64,000 nucleotides of DNA from Myxococcales bacterium (lineage in GTDB: Bacteria; Myxococcota_A; Polyangia; Haliangiales; Haliangiaceae), in contig JAEUJY010000062.1 of NCBI GenBank assembly GCA_016794525.1, positions 124,001 to 188,000 of the forward strand, written 5' to 3'. Shown one piece after another: positions 40,179 through 50,100 of this stretch; positions within the stretch are counted from its first letter, which is position 1, and each line of letters starts with the position of its first letter. The notes beneath the pieces were generated by a model. It was not told where the DNA came from. It made no database searches and saw only the letters and a program-made list of their open reading frames with translations. The position numbers and the translations under genes were made by a program.

Positions 40179-40823
40179 TCACCAGCGCGGATACCAGTAC
40201 CGCGCGGCGTGCACAGTGATCGTCGCCTCGCGCCAGCTGTCGCCGACGCCGGGGACGGCGGCGGTCGCGCCGAGGGCGACGCCGACGATCAGGCGGCGGC
40301 TCATGCGGTAGTCGAGGCCGACGGTGGCGGAGCCGATGAGGTTGGCGGACAGCGAGGACGGGGCGGTGTCGTCGCCCGTGAACTCGAAGCCGCCGGCGGT
40401 GGCGACGGGGCTGCCGCGGCGGACGGCCTGGGCGCCGACGGCGAGGCGCACGGTCGGGATCCAGCGGACGCCGAGGCGCAGGGTGACGCCAGCGTCGAGG
40501 CGGGCGAGCTGCGAGGACACGGTGAACGGCACAGTCATCGGCGTACCGCCGCCGAGCAAGAACTGGCCGGCGTCGAACGAGGCGCGGCCGTAGCCGAGCG
40601 TGAGCTGGGTGTCGTACTGCCACGCGTTGCGGGTGGCGTAGCTGGCGCGCACGGCCAGGCCGGCGAGCGCGCCGGTGCCGGCGCCCGCGGTCGAGGCGTC
40701 GTCCTCCATCGACAGCGGGCCGCCGACCGCGTGGACATGGACCGAGGCCTCGCGGCGGTCGGCGTGGGCGATGGCGGCGGGCGCGAGCAGCGCGGTCGCC
40801 GCGACGAGCGCGAGCGGCTTCAT
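40179..40823 (-). CDS. Outer-membrane beta-barrel-like protein
   Basis: 214 aa from the ATG at 40823, which overlaps the stop of the upstream gene (ATGA). A clear signal peptide (MKPLALVAATALLAPAAIAHA) precedes alternating beta strands (QYDTQLTLGYGRASFD, ARLDAGVTLRLGVRW, TVGLDYRMSRRLIVGVALG). The protein ends in an aromatic residue (HAARYWYPRW), as outer-membrane barrels do. The family is not known to me. It is the last gene of a three-gene unit with a VirB9/DUF2381-like protein and a Ser/Thr kinase. Confidence 0.68.
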   Translation of the reverse strand: MKPLALVAATALLAPAAIAHADRREASVHVHAVGGPLSMEDDASTAGAGTGALAGLAVRASYATRNAWQYDTQLTLGYGRASFDAGQFLLGGGTPMTVPFTVSSQLARLDAGVTLRLGVRWIPTVRLAVGAQAVRRGSPVATAGGFEFTGDDTAPSSLSANLIGSATVGLDYRMSRRLIVGVALGATAAVPGVGDSWREATITVHAARYWYPRW

Positions 40824-41746
40824 CGCAGGACGATCCGGTCGACCGCGACCTTGCCCTTGTCGCCGGGCTCGGTGACGACGAGGGTCAGCGGCTTGCCGAC
40901 CAGGTCGGCGGCGCGGCGGACGACGACGACGCCCTTGCCGTGGCCGCCGGGGCGCACGACGCCGATCACGCCGGCGCCAGCGGTCTCGGCGGCGTCGCTG
41001 GTGAAGCGCACGACGCCGGCCGCGTCGCGCGTGCCGTCTTGCATCGCGACCTTGGCCAGGCGGTAGGGCGCCTTGTTGCGGTTCTCGATGTCGAAGACGA
41101 TGAACGCGTCGTCGCCGAGGTACAGCACGTGTGTGGTCTCGACCACGACGTTGTCGTCGTTGCGTTCGATCGCGTTGAGCGTGCGCAGCTCGCGGCGCTG
41201 CAAGATGCGGGCGGCGATCAGCCCGTCGGCGAGCTTGGGCAGCTCGGCGTCCATCTGCGCCTGCATCGCGGCGACCTTGGCCTCGAGCGCGGCGGTGCGC
41301 TCCTTGACCTTCTCGGCGATGCGGCGCTCGAGCTCGGCCTCGACGTCGGCGCGCTTGAACGTCACCTGAGTCATCGCGTGCTCGCGCGTGGGCGCCATCT
41401 TCAGCACGACCGAGACCTTCAGCGACGCGGTCGACAGCGCCAGGTTCGCGGGCTTGGCGTCGGCCTTGAGCGGCCGGATCGCCAGGCTGGTCGAGCCGAT
41501 CGGCTTCACCTCGTAGCTCTGCGTGTCCGACGCGAGCGCCTTCTCGATCTTGTCGGGCAGGTAGACGACGGTGACGAAGTCCGGGTGCACCAGCACCTCG
41601 TACGAGCCACCCTCGTCGACCAGGATGACCTGGGCCTGCGAACCCTGGGCGCGGGCCGCGGGGGCGGCGACCGCGAAGCCCGCCGTGAGGCCGGCGGCGG
41701 CGGCGAGCGTGAGGAGGGCGCGGCGCCCCCGCGAACGAGCATGCAT
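40820..41746 (-). CDS. Exported VirB9-like/DUF2381-type protein
   Basis: 308 aa. The ATG at 41746 is chosen because GGAG precedes it by 6 bases; a longer form from 41758 is possible. A Tat/Sec-like signal (MHARSRGRRALLTLAAAAG) leads to a beta domain (YEVLVHPDFVTVVYLPDKI, SLAIRPLKADAKPANLALST). This resembles the N-terminal domain shared by TrbG/VirB9 and the myxobacterial DUF2381 group. A coiled coil follows (VEAELERRIAEKVKERTAALEAKVAAMQ), then a second beta region that likewise fits DUF2381. DUF2381 genes are known to sit beside Ser/Thr kinases in myxobacteria, as here. It is overlapped by the barrel gene downstream, so the pair is probably an envelope complex under kinase control. Confidence 0.65.
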   Translation of the reverse strand: MHARSRGRRALLTLAAAAGLTAGFAVAAPAARAQGSQAQVILVDEGGSYEVLVHPDFVTVVYLPDKIEKALASDTQSYEVKPIGSTSLAIRPLKADAKPANLALSTASLKVSVVLKMAPTREHAMTQVTFKRADVEAELERRIAEKVKERTAALEAKVAAMQAQMDAELPKLADGLIAARILQRRELRTLNAIERNDDNVVVETTHVLYLGDDAFIVFDIENRNKAPYRLAKVAMQDGTRDAAGVVRFTSDAAETAGAGVIGVVRPGGHGKGVVVVRRAADLVGKPLTLVVTEPGDKGKVAVDRIVLR

Positions 41747-41820
41747 GGCGAACTCCATCGGGCTTGGCCCCGGTATCGGCCGGTCCAGCCGCGGGTTGCG
41801 GCGGATCGTGCACATCGACA

Positions 41821-43308
41821 TCACTGACCTGGGATCGGGATCTCTTTGATCGTGCTGCTGCCGGTGCCGCCGCCCGCGCTCCCGCCGCCGTGGCCACCAC
41901 TGCGCTTGCGCGCGTCGGGCTGGGGCGCCGCGGCGTCGACCAGCACGGCGGCATCGGGCGGTGCCAGCACCGCCTCGCTCGCGTCGACCGGCGGAGCGCT
42001 GGCATCGACGGCTGGCGCCGCGGCTGCGGCCGCATCGACTACGCCACCCGGCGGCGAGCCGGCAGGGGCCGCGCTGCTGCCGCCCCCTGACGCGACCAGC
42101 ACGATCACCACGACCAGGGCGACCGCCGCGATCACGCCACCGACGATCAACCCGGTCTTCGGCTTCGCGGGCGAGTCGACCCGCGCCGCCGCGTGCCCTG
42201 GCACCGTGGGCCCCGGCGTGGCCGGCTGTGCCGTGTACGTCGGCGCGTTCATCACCGCCGCTTGCTCGGGCGTCCATCGCTGCGGCACCGTCTGGCCGGG
42301 CGTCCCCGACGCCAGCCCGCCCGCGCCCTCCATCCTCGACCGCTGCCCGGTGCGCACCGGCGCCTTCTGCGGGAACCGCTGCACCAGCAGCGCCTCGAGC
42401 TCGCGTCGGCCATCGCGTGGCGCGTGCTGGCAGCGCAGCAGGTCATCGATCGCTTCCTCAGCCGACTGGTACCGCTGCGCCGGATCCTTGGCGAGCAGCT
42501 TCATCGTCACCGCCTCCAGGTCGGGCGGGATGTCGCCCGTCACCTGGTTGGGCGGCGTCACGTTCGAGAACAGCACGCGCGCCAGCGTCTCCGCCGTCGT
42601 CCCCGACGCGAACAGGTACTGCCCCGTCAGCATCTGCCACATCATCACGCCCACCGCGAACAGATCGCTGCGCCCGTCGAGCGGCGAGCCGTTGATCTGC
42701 TCGGGGCTCATGTACGCCGGCTTGCCCTTGATCGTCACCGACGCCGACGCGGCCGTTGCCGCGCGCGCCTTGGCGATGCCGAAGTCACTCACCTTGACCG
42801 CGCCGCTCCACGAGCACAGCACGTTGTGCGGCGAGATATCGCGGTGCACGAGCCCGCGGACGCCGTCCGCGCCCGCCGGCAGGTCGTGCGCGTAGCCCAG
42901 CCCGCGCAGCACCTCGGTGATCGTGTAGATGACGATCGAGAACGGCAGCCGGCCCGACTCGATGATGCCGTCGAGGTCGCGCCCCTCGACCAGCTCCATC
43001 ACCAGGTACAGCCGCCCTTCGTGGTCGCGGTCGAAGTCCAGCACGCTGACGATGTTCGCGTGCTGCATTCGCGACGACAGCTTCGCCTCGCTGACGAACA
43101 TCTCCGCGAACGCCGGGTTTCGCGATGCGTCCGGCAGCACGCGCTTGATCGCGACCGGCCGCTGGAACCCCTCCGCGCCCTCCGTATGCCCGCGGAACAC
43201 CTCGGCCATGCCGCCCATCCCGAGCGGCGCGTCCAGCACGTATTTCCCGAGGCGCACTCCTGCCGAACCGCCCGCTGCCGCTCCTGGGTTGCCGATCACC
43301 GTGGACAC
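41821..43308 (-). CDS. Membrane-anchored Hanks-type Ser/Thr protein kinase
   Basis: 495 aa from a GTG at 43308; the open frame further upstream is not protein-like. Kinase domain at residues ~18-290: LGMGGMAEVFRG, VAIKRV, catalytic loop HRDISPHN, DFGIAK, MSPEQ and SDLFAVGVMMWQ. All catalytic residues are present, so it should be active. After a Pro-rich juxtamembrane region comes one membrane helix (GLIVGGVIAAVALVVVIVLVA) and a low-complexity Ala/Pro/Asp tail outside. Myxobacterial PknB-like receptors have this form. The gene leads a unit with the VirB9/DUF2381-like protein and the barrel protein. Confidence 0.9.
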   Translation of the reverse strand: MSTVIGNPGAAAGGSAGVRLGKYVLDAPLGMGGMAEVFRGHTEGAEGFQRPVAIKRVLPDASRNPAFAEMFVSEAKLSSRMQHANIVSVLDFDRDHEGRLYLVMELVEGRDLDGIIESGRLPFSIVIYTITEVLRGLGYAHDLPAGADGVRGLVHRDISPHNVLCSWSGAVKVSDFGIAKARAATAASASVTIKGKPAYMSPEQINGSPLDGRSDLFAVGVMMWQMLTGQYLFASGTTAETLARVLFSNVTPPNQVTGDIPPDLEAVTMKLLAKDPAQRYQSAEEAIDDLLRCQHAPRDGRRELEALLVQRFPQKAPVRTGQRSRMEGAGGLASGTPGQTVPQRWTPEQAAVMNAPTYTAQPATPGPTVPGHAAARVDSPAKPKTGLIVGGVIAAVALVVVIVLVASGGGSSAAPAGSPPGGVVDAAAAAAPAVDASAPPVDASEAVLAPPDAAVLVDAAAPQPDARKRSGGHGGGSAGGGTGSSTIKEIPIPGQ

Positions 43309-43423
43309 CGCTTCACGAGTGTATTGGAACTTGCGGCCTGATGGAAGCGAGCGAAGGTCCGACCGCCCTCGTGATTGCCGGCGGTCTGCACGCGGATTCG
43401 CCCAGGCTAGACTCTCGAGAGTC

Positions 43424-45913
43424 GTGCCTGCCCCGGTCGTGCCTCCAGGCCTGCAGCCGGTCATCGCGTGGTGCGCCGACCGGCCGCACCACCTGCGCAT
43501 CGTCGGCGACCGGCTGACGTGGCTCACCGGGGGAGGGCAGCAGCCGACGTACCACTGGGAGGTCTCGCTGGCGCACGTCGGCAGCGGCGACGCCAGGGGG
43601 CGCTTGCTCGTGCCCGGCGATGAGCCCGAGGTGACGTTGCCCGACGGCACGCTCGTGCCCAACGACAGCTACAACAACGTCGACGCCTGCTGCGAGCGCG
43701 ACGGCACGCTCTACTACCATCGCGACGACGCCATCCATGCGCGGAGCCCCGCCGGCGAGGATCATCGCTTCGCCACGCTGCCGCCGACCGAGCACCCGGC
43801 GGCCGCGCAGAGCATCGAAGAGCTCACGTGGATCGACGATCGCCTCTACGCGGTCGCCAGCGAGAGCGTGGTCACGACAGCGCGTGAATGGCGGCGGCAC
43901 TTGGTCGTCTGCGCGTTCGGCCGAGGTGGGGAGCTCGTCCAGGTCTTCCGGTCCGCTGCGATGCCGGGCTGGCCCTGTCGAATCCGCGTGGCGACCATGT
44001 CGGGGCGCCTCGCGGTTACGTTCAACGACCGCGGCTACCTCATCGATCGGCACGGCGTGGTCGCACTGCCGCGGTGGCCCACCGAGCTCGGTGGCGCGCA
44101 GCCAGTCCCCGGCGGCGGCGTCGGCTGGACCGCGACGCGCATGGTCGAGTACGACCCGATCGCGGGCAAGCTCGGGCGCACGTTGCTCGAGCGGGAGATC
44201 GAGCACCCCGCTGAGGCGTCGGCGGTCGCCGTAGGTGACTGGTACTACCTCCACCTGGCGGGTCGCCCGCACGACACCCTCATTGGCGTGCGCGCGGACG
44301 GCGATGGCGAGCCTCACCACGTGATCGCGGTGGACGCCGAGCTGAACGATGTGTGCTCGGACGGTACGGCGCTCTACTGGCTCGCCCCAGAGGCCGGCGC
44401 GGTGTGTCGGGCACCCCTGGGCGCGGGCGGGAGCCCGCGTCCGGTCGTCATCGCGGACCTACCCGCAGCCGTGGCCCCGCCAACCCTCAGCGGCACCGGG
44501 CGCGGCGTGGGGTTCGCCAAGGTCGCACCGCCATCGCTGGAGGCGGTCGCAGCGGTGAAGCGCGCACTCCAAGGGCTCGACCCCTTCGCGGATTCGCCGC
44601 CGCCTGCGACGCCCTGGTGGGGCTGGCTCGCCCTCGCCCTCGCGGGCTACCACCACGTCCACACGACGCTGGCGACCGCCGTGGCCGGCCGGTCCTGGCC
44701 CGACGGCGAACACGTCGTCGCCGAAGGCGTGACCTGCGCCGTGCGCGGCGACTGGATCCACGTCGCCTCGGAAGAGCTGCGCGCGCGGATCGCCGTCGCC
44801 AGCGTGCGCGAGGGAGGGGAGCTGCGCGTCGTTCCGGCGTCGGTCTCCTCGTCGGCGTACACCGGCTTCGCCGCCTGGGTCGCTCGGCGCATCGCCGACG
44901 AGCCGCCGGCGCCGATCGAGGCGCGGCTTTGGCGGTGGCTTCCTGGCCGCGACCCGATCGAGGCCGCCGCCAGGTTCCTGGTGGAGTCCCTCGGGGGCTC
45001 TGTCGACCGCAGCGGCTGGATGCGCCTGCCCGATGCGTTGGTCGACCTGGCCGCCGAGGTCTCCGTGCGCACGCCTGAGTTCGCGACCCTGGCAGCGGCT
45101 GTCGGTGACGCCGAAGTCGCCTCGCCAACCGACCTGGCGCGCCGCCTCGCCGCACGGGCCGCGCACGACGCGCTCATCGACGCGCTGCTCGATCAAGGGG
45201 CGGAGGAGATCGTCGAGGCGCTGCCGGTGCTCCGTCCCGGGGCCGCGCTGACCGCCGCCTGCGATCGCCTGCTGTCGTCCCCGGGCACGAGCGGCATCAC
45301 CCTCGATCGCGTGCTGCGGGTCCTCAAGGCTCATCCCGACGCACCGCCGTCGGAGTTGCTCCGCGTCGTCACCGCCCACGTGACGGCCCGCGGGGACAAC
45401 CGCCACTTCGCGCTCTGCGCCCAGTACCTCGTCGAGACGGGCGTCGATCGCGATCGCGTCCGTGCCGCGCTCCGCCTCGCCGCGGGCGTAGGCATCCTGG
45501 CGCCGGCCGGCTCGACGCCGGGCCTGGTGACCCCGTTCCTCATCTTCCCCGCGCTGATCATCGACCCCGCCGTGGGCATCGACCTGCTGCGGCGCCTCAT
45601 GCGAAGGCACAACGACTGGCAGCAGCCGCAGGCCGTCGCCATGCTCGTGGCGATCGACGCACCCTGGTGCGCCTGGGAACTCCGCCTCGCGCACGCCGAT
45701 GCGAGCACCGACGCGCACCGGGCGCGGTTCGATCATGCCCTCGATCTCCTCGCGGGCACGGCCGCGCTCGAGCCCGCGGTCGACTTCGACGTCTACCACT
45801 GGCGTACCCAGCTCAGCGCGCTGCCGCCCGCGCATCGGGACGCCGTCATCGGCGCCGGCGAACGTGCGCGGCGCTTGACGCTCGCGCTGATTCCGTCCCA
45901 CGATCACGACTGA
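43424..45913 (+). CDS. Large protein with beta-propeller-like N-terminus, unknown function
   Basis: 829 aa from a GTG at 43424 (a second GTG at 43439 is an alternative). The frame is open upstream only because it is antisense to the kinase gene. The N-terminal ~370 residues alternate strands and Gly-Asp turns (LYYHRDDAIHARSPAGED, DDRLYAVASESVVTTA, GDWYYLHLAGRPHDTL), like an irregular beta-propeller of the PQQ/WD40 kind. The second half is helical and HEAT-like (LARRLAARAAHDALIDALL, LRVLKAHPDAPPSELLRVV, VGIDLLRRLMRRH). No export signal. The next gene starts 4 bases after its stop. No family recognised. Confidence 0.62.
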   Translation: MPAPVVPPGLQPVIAWCADRPHHLRIVGDRLTWLTGGGQQPTYHWEVSLAHVGSGDARGRLLVPGDEPEVTLPDGTLVPNDSYNNVDACCERDGTLYYHRDDAIHARSPAGEDHRFATLPPTEHPAAAQSIEELTWIDDRLYAVASESVVTTAREWRRHLVVCAFGRGGELVQVFRSAAMPGWPCRIRVATMSGRLAVTFNDRGYLIDRHGVVALPRWPTELGGAQPVPGGGVGWTATRMVEYDPIAGKLGRTLLEREIEHPAEASAVAVGDWYYLHLAGRPHDTLIGVRADGDGEPHHVIAVDAELNDVCSDGTALYWLAPEAGAVCRAPLGAGGSPRPVVIADLPAAVAPPTLSGTGRGVGFAKVAPPSLEAVAAVKRALQGLDPFADSPPPATPWWGWLALALAGYHHVHTTLATAVAGRSWPDGEHVVAEGVTCAVRGDWIHVASEELRARIAVASVREGGELRVVPASVSSSAYTGFAAWVARRIADEPPAPIEARLWRWLPGRDPIEAAARFLVESLGGSVDRSGWMRLPDALVDLAAEVSVRTPEFATLAAAVGDAEVASPTDLARRLAARAAHDALIDALLDQGAEEIVEALPVLRPGAALTAACDRLLSSPGTSGITLDRVLRVLKAHPDAPPSELLRVVTAHVTARGDNRHFALCAQYLVETGVDRDRVRAALRLAAGVGILAPAGSTPGLVTPFLIFPALIIDPAVGIDLLRRLMRRHNDWQQPQAVAMLVAIDAPWCAWELRLAHADASTDAHRARFDHALDLLAGTAALEPAVDFDVYHWRTQLSALPPAHRDAVIGAGERARRLTLALIPSHDHD

Positions 45914-45917
45914 TCCG

Positions 45918-47018
45918 ATGCGGGCGATGGTCACGGCCAGCGTGTTCGCCGCCGTGTGTTGCGGTACCCGGCCAGGCGCGGTCCAGCCAGGCGGGCCTAC
46001 CCAGGTGGACGTCGAGTGGACGGCAGTCCCGCTCGAGCCTCTCCCCTTCGAGTCCTACGTGACCGCGAGCGCCGACGGCACCCTGGTCGCGCTGGCGGTC
46101 GATGACGGCGTCGCGCTGGTCCGGATAGGCGCGAGCGCCGCCAAGACCGAGCGCGTCCGCGGTCGGCTGGTGCCTGGGACCACGCCGTTGGTGGCGACGT
46201 CCCACAGCGCGGCCGGCGTCGTCGAGATGCACGACGTGGCGCGCGACGCGGTGTATCGAGTGCCGCTGGCGATCGGCGGGATCGAATGGAACGAGCGCAC
46301 GACGTGGCGCGCGGCCGACGGCGCCCTGGTGCGTGCGGTGACGTCGAAGACCGTTCAGGCGGCGAGCCTGCACGGCTACACGCCGAACACGTCCGCTGCG
46401 GCGTGGCGCGTCGACCTGGACGCGGGCGTGGCCGACCTTGCGATCTCCGGCGACCAGGTCATCGTGCAGCTCACCGATGGACGCGGGCGTTCCGAACTTG
46501 CAGCCTTCGACGTGCATGACGGTCGCGCGCTCTGGCGGCTCGCTACGCGCGCGACCTTCTTCGATGAGGGGGCCCTCGCGATCGCCGATGGCGTGGTCGC
46601 GACCGTGCTCGCCAACCCTGCCGCGTGCGAGACGTGCGAGCAGGTCGAACTCCACGACGTCGCAACCGGCAGATTGATCCGGACCGTCGCGCTCACCGGC
46701 CCCAGCGTCGTGCGCTCCGCGTCCGACCGCGGCATCCGCACCGAGTTTGGCCTCGCCGGCGACGAGCTATGGGCCCGTCTTCACGTGCTCGGCGACGACG
46801 GTGACGGCTTCCACGAGTTCGGTCGCCGTGGCCACACATGCACGTACGACGTCTTCGACCTCAAGACTGGCGCTGTGCGGCCAGCAGCAGGTGAATGGGC
46901 GGCGTTGCTTGAGGCGTGTGACTGGCCGGTGCTGCTTGCGCCGATCGACGACGGCCTCATCGCGGTCCGGCACGACGAGCATTCCATCGCCATTGGGCGG
47001 CTATCGAGGGCGCCGTGA
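45918..47018 (+). CDS. Exported PQQ-like beta-propeller protein
   Basis: 366 aa, starting 4 bases after the previous stop. A short signal with Cys (MRAMVTASVFAAVCCG) suggests a lipoprotein. The mature part repeats strand-turn units with PQQ-type signatures: DLAISGDQVIVQLTDGRG, LAAFDVHDGRALWRLATRA, VELHDVATGRLIRTVAL, TYDVFDLKTGAVRP. About six blades can be counted. Two Cys clusters (AACETCEQV; HTCTYDV) could form disulfides. Probably a periplasmic or surface scaffold or sensor. It is the second gene of a pair upstream of the defence island. Confidence 0.65.
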   Translation: MRAMVTASVFAAVCCGTRPGAVQPGGPTQVDVEWTAVPLEPLPFESYVTASADGTLVALAVDDGVALVRIGASAAKTERVRGRLVPGTTPLVATSHSAAGVVEMHDVARDAVYRVPLAIGGIEWNERTTWRAADGALVRAVTSKTVQAASLHGYTPNTSAAAWRVDLDAGVADLAISGDQVIVQLTDGRGRSELAAFDVHDGRALWRLATRATFFDEGALAIADGVVATVLANPAACETCEQVELHDVATGRLIRTVALTGPSVVRSASDRGIRTEFGLAGDELWARLHVLGDDGDGFHEFGRRGHTCTYDVFDLKTGAVRPAAGEWAALLEACDWPVLLAPIDDGLIAVRHDEHSIAIGRLSRAP

Positions 47019-47101
47019 AGGAGGCGCCCGCCCGTCTATGATTCGCTCGCGCCGACGCCCCTTCTTTGGAACGGTGTGCGACTCTGGATGCCGCGCTTCG
47101 C

Positions 47102-50100
47102 ATGACCAAGGGTGATCATCATGGTCCAACGGGGGAAGCCGTTGTTCGAGCGGCCACGGATGGCGTCGAAGGCCAGGTCGAGCGCCTGCGTGAGCGACTG
47201 CTCGATCTCTCGTTGCGGAACCGGCTGTTGAACTTCCGGCATCCGGAGCGGACGCGCACGCAGGTCCGCATCATCGATGAGCGCCCGGCGCTCCTCTACC
47301 GCGGTCTGGTCTCCGAGCGCGCGTACCGCTTCCGCGCGGTCGATGACGTAGCCGCGGGGGCGCCTGTGCCGCGCGTGGCGGTGGCGGAGGCAGCGCGGCG
47401 GCAGGGCCTCAATCCGGATTTCGAGCTCGCCCCCCAGGGCGATGGCCCGATCGCGGCGCGGCACGACGACGCCGTCATCCAGACCGCCTGCTATCCCGAC
47501 GACCTCGCGCGTCGACTCGAGGGGATGCGGCAGGAGCACCTGACGAGCATCCAGGAGCTGGGCGTCCCCACGCTGTACGCGCTGTTCGGGTTCCTCGAAT
47601 GGAGCGACGGGCCGCGGCGCGACCTGCTGTCGCCGCTCGTGCTCGTCCCCCTCGACATCGAGCGGACGCGCACGCGCGGCCAGTACCAGTACAAGGTCGT
47701 CGCGACCTCGGACGAGCCCGAACCCAACCGCACGCTCGTGCACCGCCTCCGCGGCTACCTGGAGCCGGCGTCACTGTCGCTCGATGCCCTGATGGACGAC
47801 ACCGATCTTGACGCTCACTTCGTGCGGGTCGAGCGCGCCATCGAGGGACTGCCAGGGTGGCGACTGCGCCGCATGGTCACCGTCGCGGTCGTGTCGTCGG
47901 CGCGGCAGGTGATGTACGAAGACCTCGCGGCGGTTCGGTGGTCCGAGCGCGGGGGGCGCGCTGCGCCACTCGTGCGCCGCCTGCTCGCGGGCGAAGCGGT
48001 CCCTGCCGCAGCGGGCGCGACGCCGCGCGTGCCGCTGCTCGTGACCGATGCGGACGCGACGCAGGTCGAAGCGATCAGCGCGGCGCTCGAGGGTAAGAGC
48101 CTGGTAGTCAAGGGCCCGCCGGGTACCGGCAAAAGCCAGACCATCACCAACCTGATCGCCGCGGCGCTCGCGGAAGGCGAGCGCGTCCTGTTTGTCGCCG
48201 AGAAGATGGCGGCGCTCGAGGTAGTCAAGAAGCGCCTGGACGAGGCCGGCCTCGGGCCATTCTGCCTGGCGTTGCACTCGACCAAGGCGTCGAAGCGCGA
48301 CGTGCTCAACGCGCTGGCGGTAGCGCGCGCCGCGCGCGACACGGACTATCCGGTCGGTAACCTCGCCGCGCTCGAGCGTGAGCGCGCGACGTGCCAGGCC
48401 GTCTTGGACGCGTACCTGGCGGCGATGGCGCGACCGGCGGGGCGGCTGGATGCGTGCTGGCGGGAGGTCGTGTGGCGCGAGCAGGCCCTGCGCGCTCGAC
48501 TCGCCTCGGCCCCGCCCAGCGTCCTCACGTTTCAGGTGCCCGGGGCGAGCGAGCTCGACCCCGCGACCTTGCGCGCGCGCAAGCGCGACCTCGCTGAGTT
48601 TGGGAACGCAGTGGCCGCGCTTGCGACGCCGCCGCGGCAGCACCCGTGGGCCTTCGTGACCACGTACGACGTCGCCGTGCACCGGGAGGACGTGCTGGTG
48701 GCTGCGGTTCGGGCGTGGCACGCGGCGATGGGGGAGTTGCTCGCGCTCGTCGAGAACACCGGTTGGCCTGCCGCAGCGATGTCGCGCGCCCAGCTCATCG
48801 ACCTCGCGGGGCAGCTGGCTGACGTGTACCAGGTCGGATGCGCCGCCCCTGCCGATCTGATCCTGCGGTTGGTCGATGCGTCGCGGCGCGCGACCGTCGC
48901 GGCGGTGTTGCGGTGCCTCGATGAGACCAACGCCGCGACGTCCGCGCTGGCGGCTCATGGCGATCCCGAGTCGGCGCTTCGCCACGCGGCGGCGATCCGC
49001 GAGCTAGGTGAGGCCGTCTCGGGGATCGCGCTACCGCCGACCGCGACGCTCGCCGGGCTTCGCACGATCGTCACGCAGCGCAGGGCCCAGGTCGACGCCG
49101 CTGACGCCGGCCTGAGCCGGGCGATGCAACTTCTCGCACGGACCGGCACACGCCACGCCTTCGACTCGGACCTGCTCCGCCTGCTTCTCGACGCCGCGCG
49201 CCTGATCGCTGGTTCGGACCCATCGATCCTGCGGGCGCGCGATCCGCGCCTCGACGATCCCGACGCCGTGGCCGAACTCCAAGAGGTCGCTCAACTCGCG
49301 GAACAGCTGCGTGCGACGGCAGCCGCGATCGACGCGGAGTTGCACGGCTGGCGAGACCTCGGCGCGAAGGAGCTGCGGCGTCACGCCACCGTGTTGCGCG
49401 CGACCGGGCCCTTCGGACGCTTGTTCGGTGGCGAGTACAAGGCGACGCGTCGGGCCTGTCAGGCACTGACCACGGGTCGGCACACGCCACGTGAGGCGCT
49501 CGCGTCCACCCTCGAGCGCGCGGCCCGCTTCCTCGAGGCGCTGGCGATCTGGGAGGGCGAGCGTGTCTTGCGGCGGCTTGGTGGCCGCGGATTCGCCGGT
49601 CTGGATACCGACTTCGCGCGACTGCAACGTGTGGCCGCGTGGATCGCCGAGCTGCGGGTGGCCTTTCCCGGCAACAATGGCCGAACACGCGAGCTGCGCG
49701 ATTGGGTTCTTCGAGCGGAGGTGGACGAGCTCGCCGACTGGGCGGCGTTTCACCGCGACCATGGCCCTGCGCTGGAAGATGCGCTCCGGTCGTGGCCGGC
49801 TGACACGGCTGTCGGCGTGATCCGTGCGCGCGCGTCGCTTGCCAAGGTCGAGGAGGCCGCTGCGCCCGTCAGCGGGGCGGCGCTCTCGCCGAGAATCCGG
49901 ATCGTCGACCTCCCGCTCGTCGCCTCCGCGGCCGAGCGCTTGGCGACCGCGCGAGCGCGGCTCGCGAGCTACGGGACGATCGCACGCGAAACGCTGGGCC
50001 CCCACTGGGCCAACGGCGCGCCCGAGCCAGAGTTGTTGCGGGCCGCGGTCGCGGCGAGCACCGCGTTGGCCGACATCCGGTTGCCCGACTACGTCGAGGC

